Below, piece after piece: positions 1-9,842 of a stretch of DNA of 64,000 bases. A program made the translations under genes and the position numbers. The notes beneath the pieces are model-generated. The model had not been told where the DNA came from. It did no database searches and saw nothing but the letters and a program-made list of their open reading frames with translations. Position 1 is the first letter of the stretch; every line of letters begins with the position of its first letter. Source of the stretch: Strigamia acuminata (lineage: Eukaryota > Arthropoda > Chilopoda > Geophilomorpha > Linotaeniidae). Where the stretch lies: positions 11,215,060 through 11,279,059 of the forward strand of contig OX442314.1 of assembly GCA_949358305.1 (NCBI GenBank), in the 5' to 3' direction.

Positions 1-824
1 CGGGGTGAAAACGGTTATTAGCCGTTATGGTGCAATATGGTGTAATAACCACTAGTTGCACCCATTTGAGCTAAGTGCGCAGGTTTTCTGCGCAATATTG
101 AAGCGTGCTGGGCTCGCGTCTTGGCTCAAATCGGGACTCTGAAAAATACAACAACAACCTCAACATCACTGCGATATTTGCTCCGACAATACGTATTGAT
201 AGAGGACCGTTGTAACTCAGTTTCATCTGCTATCTTTGTGTCATCCAAAGCACAAAGCCAGCAATTCAGCTTGAATTAGCCGTCGCTAATTCCAGCTATC
301 GAGAAGAAGAAGTTTCCTGATCCAAGTGAACCATCGCCATCGTTGCCGCGCGAACGGCAACCATCGCCATCGTACCTGGACCAGACGCCTACAGCCGTCA
401 ACCACCGCCGCCGAGCCGTCGCACGAGCCGTAGAAGAAACCCACGAGAACCATCGTCTTCGACCATCGTTCGTGAGTTTGCCGAGAACGAAGACATTTGC
501 CTTCGATCAACAACATCTCGTTGTTTAAGCGCCATTTCTGACGCTTTGTAGCTTGCAACAGTCGTTGCAAGCCCTTCCTTTGTTCCCGCTCATTTATTCT
601 TGCGACTTGTCGCATTCTGTGATATTTCCATCGTTTTTAATATATATTGTAATTTAAAGAATAAATATTTGTGTGATTTTTATTACCATATTAAATTGTG
701 CCTTTATTTCCCTAAACTTAACCCTAGACAAGTTTCGGCCGCGATATAAGTCTTGTAAAGCATTCACCTGCGGTTTCTGCTTAATTTATTAGAAATTAAG
801 TGGATAAAAACCCGGATCGCAGCA
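1..824. other. Unassigned sequence, possible LTR fragment
   Basis: No gene model could be supported here. The stretch has GC-richer sequence at 300-500, then an AT-rich tail with AATAAA-type sequence near 659-664 and a CCCTAGACA-like end near 721-729. That resembles the R/U5 part of an LTR running off the left edge. Short open frames at 286-615 (minus) and 343-528 (plus) are low-complexity and overlap each other. The LTR reading is only an inference, because no second copy lies in the window. Confidence 0.25.
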
Positions 825-3114
825 GCTTTTATCATATGTTTACGTATTTTCAAGCAGAGTTATTCGCGTAATAACAAATGTAGCCAGAAAATGGCCGAAG
901 AAATAGACCAATCGCAATTAAGTGAAAGTGACGCTGTCGATATCGACGTCGCCAGCAATCCGGATATTAGTCGCTTCATTGTACGGAAGTCGGTGTCCGA
1001 AGTAACAAAAATGCTGTTCGTTCGTAAAAACCGAGAAGAAATCTGGTTCGCAAGCGATTTTCAAATTAAATCGTATGTCGGGCATCAAATTAAATCGTGT
1101 GTCGAGCATCAAATGCATAAACGGGGTGTCGATCTGCTCTTTGCCCCAATTTCCGCCAATGCAAGAATTCCGCACGACATATCGATCAGGGTTAAAACGA
1201 GGATTGAGGTGGAACAGGATATCGCCTGTCGTTTCATTATACAAATCAACATGAAATCTATACACAAAAAATAAAAAAATTCAAGTGTCGTACATTTGAA
1301 ATAATAAATCAAAATAAATTGAAATAAATTCTATTTTTACACTGTAGATATGTTCCAGAAAAAACTACCAGTATATAAATATAAGCATAAACATGTAAAA
1401 AAAGACTAGAGAAATTCCCTAAATATTTGGTAGAAAATATTTTTCCTTAATATTTTAAAAAGGCAATTTTTTTAAATCACATAAAAACGGAAATTGAATT
1501 TATTTTTCTAGACACTAGCTGCATTCAAAAACTAAAATATTTTGTGTTTTACTTCAATTTTAAACCAAAAATGACATCATTTCCTGTTTAAACCCATGTT
1601 AAAACTTAAAATACACTTAAACTAAAATTGTTATTTTACTTTTTGAATGCAGCTAGTGTTAAATAAAACTAAAAATCGTGAGTACTGCTTGGGAAACGAC
1701 TTCGGACTGCCGACAATCGTGATCACTTTTCCGGGCCCCATCCAGCCGCGAATTGGATACTCAAAAGGTAATACCTACATAAGATTGAATGTTTTATTTT
1801 ATTTTACGTTATTTTATTTTTAAATTTTATTTTTTAGACCGGGAAATTGACAGGTGGTGGTCCGACGGTTTGTGCGCTGTCGCCGTGCAAGAGCACTTTA
1901 TCGATCATGACATCACCGACGATCTGCAGGGTGTTTATATCTTGAAATGGCAAGCGATGTGCATACCCGCAGAAATGCTGTCCATTTATTCCGATCTGTC
2001 GTGATTTGAAACGAAAAGAAAAAAAAAAGGAAATGTTAGGAATTTTACTCGTGGGCTGGTCGCTGCCCCCAACTTTCCTGCCGAGCACTGATGGCAAAAA
2101 TAAAAATAATTTATTACACCACAAAAATGGCGTGAAAGGAGAAATTTAATTTGTGAAAATTGAGAAAAATACCAATTAAAAATAACAAAAAAAACCGGAA
2201 ATCCAAATTAAACTCAACTCCAAGGTCCCAAATCAAACAAAATCTAATGGAAACAGCATGTGGACAGCTGCCGTTCTTACAAATTGCTCTAAACTACGAA
2301 TTAGATCGATTTAAGGATTTTCTGCTCCAATTTAATAAGAAAGAATCTCGCCCTAGCTGAGATTCGATCATCTTAAAGTAGATGTAATAGCCCTAATGGG
2401 AGTGTTGATCCAACCCAAGCACAAGGCTATTCCATAGCGTATAATTTAAGCGGTATACAAATTTATATTTACCTTGAATTCATTCGGTTCCACGAGAAAC
2501 ATCAATTGAAATGGACGGTTTCTTACTATGGTCATAATTCCCGAATGTTCTTCATGTCCCCAACCGGTCGAAGGTGTGTAGGTGTTTCTGTATATTTCAT
2601 TCTCGTTAAAACGAGGGTTAAAATGAAACGCTGTTGGTGAGCGGATCTTTTCGTCAAAAATCGGTCCAGAAGCAAAATTAACTTGAAATCTGGTTCCAAA
2701 AATAGAAAATATTAATATAACACTATGAAAGAATCTTTTCCATATCTTCTACTACACCGGTAAGCATTATTCGGTACAAATCCCTCTATTGTAATGATGC
2801 ATCCTGGCTGCAGACCTGATTCAAATCTGTCGACAAATGGAATTGCCTATAAATAAATAAATAAATAAATAAATAAAGGTGTTAAATAAACATTTTCCAG
2901 GTGTTGTAGAACATTAAAATGTAGTTACTGGTTGGATAACTGGCTGAAAAGGTCGCATTTTTTGTTGTAGTTGAAGGTTTTAAAGGGACACACCCAACTA
3001 TGTGCAAATCAAGGTAACTTGAATCTGGTAGACATTGTTGATGGCTTTCAGCTAGTCATTCCACTGAAAGAACCAATGGAAAATGTACCTAAAATTATCT
3101 GCTGACTTGTACTG
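825..3114. repeat. Segmental duplication, copy A (galectin unit)
   Basis: A direct repeat of 6550-8735. Homology starts at the shared GCTTTTATCATATG and ends at the shared GCTGACTTGTACTG. It covers a whole galectin gene plus a few hundred bases of 5' flank. The copies differ by scattered substitutions, a 24-bp in-frame tandem duplication in copy A, a 6-bp coding indel, and different lengths of an AAAT microsatellite (2849-2878 here). Confidence 0.9.
918..2958 (-). CDS. Tandem-repeat galectin, copy A
   Basis: Predicted beta-galactoside-binding lectin with two carbohydrate-recognition domains, 306 residues. Exons in transcript order are 2958-2929, 2846-2758, 2689-2473, 1995-1840, 1774-1686 and 1257-918; all introns are GT-AG and the summed 921 nt stay in frame. 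The N-terminal domain shows HFNPRF, a conserved Trp in GWGHEE, and NGQHFCGYAHRLPF. The C-terminal domain shows HLNPRF, VVRNS, NWGKE and FGHRLPY. Both domains begin with a matching 89-nt exon, a sign of internal duplication. There is no signal peptide, as expected for galectins, which leave cells by a non-classical route. An 8-residue tandem duplication (MLDTRFNL then MPDIRFNL) just before the IACEPDFF strand is absent from copy B and may disturb the C-terminal fold. The start is the only ATG before MRPFQPVIQP. Confidence 0.85.
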
Positions 3115-3742
3115 TTTCGATACGTGTTTACTTCGATAATTCGACTCTAAATTTGGAGTTGTTTCGATGGCCTGAGATGGGAGTCTCTGGGCCGCTCAGA
3201 ACCGTGTGTTTCAGTCGCAACCGCTTTATTTTCTAGTTTGTTTATATTTTTGTACAATTGGATTTAGTTATACAATGCAGTAGTTTTCTCTAATTATCGC
3301 ATTATAATTCTTGCGGATGATTGTTCCAAACAACAACTCATTATTCCTTGAGGATTTTAATAGATTTGTCTCTTTTCAGGTGCAGAAAAGGTATCTTCGA
3401 CTCATTTGACGCATATAAACGGTGTGGCCATTTTGGTTTAATTTTTTACACACAACAGGCGCGCATTTACAATTTACGTTTGTAAAGACAGAATGTACAC
3501 CAAAAACAAGCACCAAAAACCGCTCGCACACTGGAGTTGCTTTTGAAGTGGTTTATGTCATGTTTTGGTTTTGGCAACCAAACTCAAAATGGCTGCCACA
3601 AAAGTCACATCGAGGGGTCACACTTTCCAATCGTCGTATTGCTTTCAGGCGATGCATCCACCTTCTAAAACGTGAGTAAATGCGTAAATGTGCTCAAGCA
3701 AGTGAGCCACAATTCGTTAGTTGATTGGAATGATGGAATTTT
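3115..3742. other. Spacer between galectin unit and LTR element
   Basis: No supported gene. A 3422-3679 open frame has no recognisable domain and starts amid intergenic sequence. Nothing else was seen. Confidence 0.4.
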
Positions 3743-3958
3743 TGTTGTGTTTTTCCGTGCTTGTTGTAGTTGTATTTTGAAGTGTAGAAATATAAAGAAA
3801 ATGGACAGAGGGTTTTAGCACATGCTCACTGCTCGAGCTCTACTACCTCACTGCTTTATTGCTTAAGTTTTAACAAGGGAGTGCCCCACATATGGTGGCC
3901 TCACAGATAACATCAAACAAAAACACACTCATAAAATTTGGGGGTTGCAGAACACCCC
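3743..3958 (-). repeat. 3' LTR of gag-only element
   Basis: Near-identical to 5486-5701, with a few substitutions (for example in the stretch around the GAGCTC site). It is bordered inward by a purine-rich tract in element sense. Confidence 0.8.
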
Positions 3959-4483
3959 TATATCCCCTCAATTACAAACACAGGGAGCAATTTAAGGAGA
4001 GCAATTAAAACATGAATAACAAACAGTAAAGTAAAATGTAAAGGAATAACACTAGGATTGAAAGTATAGAAAAAGAACATAGAAATTGAATCATTGTAAT
4101 TGAACACATTGTAATTGAAATAAATTGTAACACTGGAATAGTAGTGCAAATAGTTGCACGAATTTGTGGTACACCTTGTAACACACTCGAAGTTGTAACA
4201 TTGTGGAAGCAGTGCAAAACATTGCACGAATTGTAAAGGTAGTGCAACACATTGCACGAATTGTAAAAGTAGTGCAAAACATTGCACGAATTATAAAACA
4301 ATTTGTAAATCAAATCAAAACAACTTGCATTAAACATTGAAGCAAGAATTGGAATGAACACTGAATAAAATGAAATACAAAACGAATGAATAAAACTGAA
4401 ATCATTAGAAAAAGTACATTGTAATTCATTGAAACAGATGAGTTAGAATAACTCTCCCCTCCCCCAAAAGAAGCTGGAAACAG

Positions 4484-5348
4484 CTAGTAGAAATCTAGAA
4501 CATGGGTTTCAGTGACCACAGTGTTAATGGCGGCCGACGTAGCTCCAGACGGCATGGCAGCAGACCAGCAGGCGACCTGAATTTGGCCTGTTTTGCCGCA
4601 CGCATGGCACCTGGCCTGCCGAAACTTACAATCTTGTCGGTGATGGTCTGTGGCGCCACACGAGAAGTATTTCCCCCGACCATCATGTGGTTGCTGTTGG
4701 AGACTTGCTGGGTCCACTGGGCGCGACTGACCTTGTGAAGAAGGGCCGGAACCTTTGTGGTGGTTATTTTGCTGTTTTCCACCTTCTTGTACTTTAAAAA
4801 CATCAGCTGCTTTCTAGGCCGGAGCCGACGCAAATGCTGAAACCGCCTTTGAAGAAACTTCGGCAGCAGAAGCAAAAGCCACCGCTGTTTCGAAGGTTAG
4901 ATCGGCCTGAAGTGTCAGCGAGTGTTGAACATGTTGGTTTTTCAACCCACACACGAACTGGTTGCGAAGTTCATTGTTTAAATTGTCCCCAAAGTTGCAG
5001 TGCTTCGTCAATGCCTGCAATGCATTGGAGAATTCCGCGACCGTTTCTTCTGGAGCACGTGTTCGAAAACAAAATGTAAAAATTTCCGCCATTACAAGCG
5101 GCTTCAAGCGCGTACGCGTTTCCATTAAAGCAACCAAGTCGTTGTATTTTAATGACGATGGCTCTTTTGGCAGTCATATTTGTCAACAAAGTAAATGCTG
5201 GCATTCCCACATATGACAGGAGTGTATGAACTTTCTCCTGGTCGCCCACAATTTTGTTGCATGCGAAAATTGACTTCATACGTGAAATATACGTGGTCCA
5301 ATCGTCCGCCAAATCAAACTCACGCGGCGTTCCTTTTAGGGCAGCCAT
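4484..5348 (-). pseudogene. Decayed Ty3/gypsy-type gag
   Basis: Gag-like coding sequence split over at least two frames. The N-terminal part opens with MAALKGTPREFDLADDW. Near 5150 the reading shifts frame. The next part contains the gag signature LTKHCNFGDNLNNELRNQFV. A further shift near 4720-4810 leads to a nucleocapsid-like segment with two CCHC knuckle remnants. The first knuckle lacks its first Cys (YFSC) and the second lacks its His (CGKTGQIQVAC), so zinc binding is probably lost. No pol follows. Confidence 0.75.
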
Positions 5349-5465
5349 GGTGCACAGAACAATGGAGGGATCGAAAAAAAAAATTTCACTTTTAAAACTC
5401 ACAAAACAGGAGAATAGGCCTCGCAACTGGAGTGGAATGGATGGATTTGAAGCAGCGTGAATTCG

Positions 5466-5485
5466 TGTCGTACCTCGTCGCCAAT
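5466..5485 (-). other. Putative primer-binding site of gag-only element
   Basis: Immediately inside the 5' LTR in element sense, beginning ATTGGCGACGAGG. The TGG at the start fits pairing with a tRNA CCA end. The tRNA species was not determined. Confidence 0.5.
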
Positions 5486-5701
5486 TGTTGTGTTTTTCCG
5501 TGCTTGTTGTAGTTGTATTTTGAAGTGTAGAAATATAAAGAAAATGGAAAGAGGGTTTTAGCTCGTGCTCACTGCACGAGCTCTACTACCTCATTGCTTT
5601 ATTGCTTAAGTTTTAACAAGGGAGTGCCCCACATATGGTGGCCTCACAGATAACATCAAACAAAAACACACTCATAAAATTTGGGGGTTGCAGAACACCC
5701 C
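5486..5701 (-). repeat. 5' LTR of gag-only element
   Basis: Direct partner of the repeat at 3743-3958. The outer side carries the AATTTT flank shared with the other end. Confidence 0.8.
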
Positions 5702-5708
5702 AATTTTT

Positions 5709-6549
5709 AATCGCCATTTTCTTTCAAGACGACAAAACCCCAAAACTACGCCACGAACCGGCTCAAAAACGAATACATTCACAATTAGGCAAGTTTTTGC
5801 CTTCTGTTTTTGCTGTTTATTAAAACACTACACTCTACACTCCACTGATGGCACTTGAGGAGTGTTTATGCTTCTTGTCAAGACATCAGCGAGTCTTACT
5901 CTTACTAGTGGATAGAAACGTGGAACACGTGGCTCGCAGACGTTATTCAATATTGGTTGTGACGGGACGGGAGTAATTATTGAGGGACATAAGGTCTAAT
6001 ATTAACACACATTATGGGGTAGTTAGAAGGCTGCACTGCAAGGCTTCTTGCAAGTCAAGGCTCTGAAAAGGAGGTTTTAGAGTGGCAGGGGGCCACTCCT
6101 ACTTCTGGAATGTCACTTGAGGAGTGACAGCAAAGGGATATAAATTTCTTTGAGGGCAAGGGTGACAGTAAGGTCAAGAATCTGTCTTGGCCATCCACGG
6201 TCGGGTGCTGTTGATCAACAACACCACCTAGTGAAAAGTAAACAAGAAGTTGGTTTCCCTGCTGAACAAATCCAACATGGCGACTGTCTTGACTTTAAGG
6301 TTTATACCGGGTATTTAAAAAGTACTTATGGCCACGGGTTAATAAACCCACATGTATGCCTATGACACGTTAATGACAAATATAGCCTCGAAGCAAGACT
6401 TTATTGATACTCAAACCTTACATGGTGAGGTCGGGGACGGATCACGAAGGAATTTAAGAATAACTATTTTCTTTTTATTTTGCTATAACAACTTTTATTG
6501 AACCAACAACTGTTTAACATAATTGTACAAGGGTTAGTGGCTTTAAATT
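5709..6549. other. Spacer before galectin copy B
   Basis: No gene seen. GC-richer, possibly old repeat-derived sequence lies at 5870-6430. It shares short ordered words (GTGACGG, GGGGTA, CTGCACTGCAAGGC-like, CACTTGAGGAG) with 63,540-63,720, but the match is too weak to define an element. Confidence 0.3.
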
Positions 6550-8735
6550 GCTTTTATCATATGTTTACGTATTTTCAAGCAGACGCAGAGTTATTCGCGT
6601 AATAACAAATGTAGCAAGAAAATGGCCGAAGAAATACACCAATCGCAATTAAGTGAAAGTGACGCTGTCGATATCGACGTCGCCAGCAATCCGGATATTA
6701 GTCGCTTGATTGTACGGAAGTCGGTGTCCGAAGTAACAAAAATGCTGTTCGTTCGTAAAAACCGAGAAGAAATCTGGTTCGCAAGCGATTTTCAAATTAA
6801 ATCGTGTGTCGGGCATCAAATGCATAAACGGGGTGTCGATCTGCTCTTCGCCCCAATTTCCGCCGATGCAAGAATTCCGCACGACATATCGATTAGGGTT
6901 AAAACGAGGATTGAGGTGGAACAGGATATCGCCCGTTGTTTCATTATACAAATCAACATGAAATCTATAAACAAAAAATAAAAAAATATAAATGTCGTAC
7001 ATTTGAAATAATAAATCAAAATAAATCGAAATAAGTTGAAATAAATATTTTTCCTTAATATTTTAAAAAGGCAATTTTTTTAACCGTGTTAAATCAAAAG
7101 AAATCACGTAAAAACGGGAATTGAATTTATTTTTCTAGACACTACCGGTAGCTGCATTCAAAAACTAAAATATTTTGTGTTTTACTTCAATTTTAAATAT
7201 AAAATGACATCATTTCCTGTTTAAACCCATGTTAAAACTTAAAATACACTTAAACTAAAATTTTTATTTTAATTTTTGTATGCAGTGTTAAATAAAAATA
7301 AAAATCGTGTGTACCGCTCGGGAAACGACTTCGGACTGCCGAGAATCGTGATCACTTTTCCGGGCCCCATCCAGCCGCGGATTGGATACTCGAAAGGTAA
7401 TGCCTACATAAGATTGAATGTTTTATTTTATTTTACTTTATTTTATTTTTTAATTTTATTTTTTAGACCGGGAAATTGACAGGTGGTGGTCCGACGGTTT
7501 GTGCGCTGTGCAAGAGCACTTTATCGATCATGACATCACCGACGATCTGCAGGGTGTTTATGTCTTGAAATGGCAAGCGATGTGCATACCCGCAGAAATG
7601 CTGTCCATTTATAGCGATCTGAAGTGATTTGAAACGAAAAGAAAAAAAAAAGAAAATGTTAGGAATTTGACTCGTGGGCTGGTCGCTGCCCCCAACTTTC
7701 CTGCCGAGCACTGATGGCAAAAATTAAAATAATTTATTACACCACAAAAATGGCGTGGAAGGAGAAATTTAATTTGTGAAAATTGAGTAAAATACCAATT
7801 AAAAATAACAAAAAAAACCGGAAATCTAAATTAAACTCAACTCCAAGGTCCCAAATCAAACAAAATCTAATGGAAACAGCATGTGGACAGCTGCCGTTCT
7901 CTAAACTACTTATTAGATCGATTTAAGGATTTTCTGCTCCAATTTAATAAGAAAGAATCTCGCCCTAGCTGAGATTCGATCGTTTTAAAGTTGATGTAAT
8001 AGCCCTAATGGGAGTGTTGATCCAACCCAAGCACAAGGCTATCCCATAGCGTATAATTTAAGCGGTATACAAATTTATATTTACCTTGAATTCATTCGGT
8101 TCCACGAGAAACATCAATTGAAATGGACGGTCTCTCACTATGGTCATAATTCCCGTATTTTCTTCATGTCCCCAACCGGTCGAAGGTGTGTAGGTGTTTC
8201 TGCATATTTCATTCCCGTTAAAACGAGGGTTAAAATGAAGCGCTGTTGGTGAGCGGTTCTGGTCGTCAAAATTCGGTCCAGAAGCAAAATTAATTTGAAT
8301 TCTGGTTTCAAAAATAGAAATTATTAAGATTACACTACGAAAGAATCTTCTCCATATCTTCTACTACACCGTTCAGCATTATTCGGTACAAATCCCTCTA
8401 TTGTAATGATGCATCCTGGCTGCAGACCTGATTCAAGGCTGTCAACAAATGGAATTGCCTATAAATAAATAAATAAATAAAGGTATTGATTAAATGTTTT
8501 CCAGGTGTTGTAGAGCTTTAAAATGTAGTTACTGGTTGGATAACTGGCTGAAAAGGTCGCATTTTTGTTGTAGTTGAAGGTTTTAAAGGGACACACCCAA
8601 CTATGTGCAAATCAAGAATGCAGCAGTTAAAGTGTTAACTTGGATCTGGTAGACGTTGTTGATGGCTTTCAGCTAGTCATTCCACTGGAAGAACCAATGG
8701 AAAATGTACCTAAAATTATCTGCTGACTTGTACTG
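6550..8735. repeat. Segmental duplication, copy B (galectin unit)
   Basis: Partner of 825-3114 in direct orientation, about 3.4 kb further on. Differences from copy A are listed there. Confidence 0.9.
6649..8562 (-). CDS. Tandem-repeat galectin, copy B
   Basis: Paralogue of copy A with identical intron positions and phases: exons 8562-8533, 8458-8370, 8301-8085, 7618-7469, 7403-7315 and 6964-6649, which sum to 891 nt (296 residues). Two galectin domains keep the sugar-binding signature H-N-R, the stacking Trp and the following Glu. It lacks the 8-residue tandem duplication seen in copy A, so its C-terminal domain has the usual spacing (PFMHLMPDTRFNLKIACEPD). It also lacks two residues (Gly-Asp) in the linker that copy A has after LLH. 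Copy B is probably the better-preserved lectin. Galactoside binding is inferred from the family; in invertebrates such lectins often act in immunity or gut barrier function. Confidence 0.86.
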
Positions 8736-9842
8736 GCACTCAGCCAGTCTGAACATTTTTATTTTTTTATTTCATTCTCTCTTTTTAAAGACCTTGACCA
8801 TATATTTCTAACCAGACAATAGAATTGAATGAATTTATTTACATTTTAACTTTTTTTTTCAAATGGGTCTTATTGATTTGTTAAAAAAAAATTAAAGTTG
8901 CTTTAATTGATGTAAATTTTCAACTGATGTTATGTAATGTGAATTTAAATAAATTTTTTTACAAGGTCAAAGTGATTGATCATTTTCGTATCAAATTGTT
9001 ATGAATTATTTTATATAAGCTCGTTAAACTTATCCCACGCTTTATTAAAATTAAAAGAATTGAATTTATATTTTATTGAGCTATATATTTCAGATGACAA
9101 ATGTGAGATTTTATTTAATTTTCGTCTGCTATAATTCCAGACAAACTCCATTTTCAGAGCGTCGTTGGTCGGTCTTCACATTGCTGCACTCTAGTGGCAA
9201 TGTATTAAATTTGGCGCATGCGTCGCTTAACCGTTAGTAACATTTTAAATGCTTGTGTGTTTGTTTCATGTGCGAGCCGCTCTTGTTTTTTATTTTCTAA
9301 CAGGCAAGTATTCAATTAACTTTCTTAAAACGTTGTTTCGAAGCAGCAGCTGCTATTTGGAAATGTTATTTCGTATTGTACAATACATAGATCAAAGTTG
9401 TTAATGTTATATTCCCGTGAGGTGACGTGAGGTGCGAGAGATAACCAGAATCGAAATCGTTCAAAATGCTGACGCTGTTGTTATTGATAATATTAACAGA
9501 AGTTTCCTATTGTGCATAATAACTCAAGTTTTTTCTAAAAAAAAAAAAAAGAAAAAAAATAGGAGGAAGTTCGGCCGTTAAATTGAAATTAGTGATACGA
9601 GTGAATATAAAATGGGAATTTACTGCGAAATAATTTAATCGATTAATGTTTACCGAGAATCAGATAAAAATGATAAAATCAACTCAAATATTTATATTTT
9701 TAAAAAATAATTTTTATAAATTTGTACTTTTCAGTTTTCCTGTTCGTGAGTCATCAACTGTCGCCGTGTCTTTTATTTTCACCATCTTGAGGATGTTCAT
9801 TGGTTTTAGGATTAACAAATTGGAAGCAAAATTCAACACGTG
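8736..9842. other. Intergenic region upstream of WDR62
   Basis: AT-rich DNA with a T-rich stretch at 8750-9010 and a poly-A run near 9540-9560. The 5' part of WDR62 exon 1a may begin in 9100-9840. A pyrimidine-rich TTTTCAG at 9728-9734 could be an acceptor for a non-coding leader exon. No other coding signal was seen. Confidence 0.4.

Larger units (their letters stand above)
3743..5701 (-). mobile_element. Non-autonomous LTR retrotransposon with gag only
   Basis: Two direct LTRs of about 216 bp (3743-3958 and 5486-5701) flank a 1.5-kb interior read on the minus strand. Flanking AATTTT at 3737-3742 and 5702-5707 looks like a 6-bp target duplication. In element sense, the 5' LTR is followed by ATTGGCGACGAGGT, a plausible tRNA primer-binding site, and a purine-rich tract precedes the 3' LTR. 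Only decayed gag is present, with no protease, RT or integrase. The plan matches gag-only terminal-repeat elements or an internal deletion of a Ty3/gypsy element. The region 4190-4300 also holds about three to four copies of a ~29-bp repeat based on AGTGCAAAACATTGCACGAA. Confidence 0.8.

Noticed and set aside
5870-6430. Possible repeat partner of 63,470-63,720
   Set aside because: Only short words in similar order match. There are no aligned ends, LTRs or target duplication, so no element could be defined.
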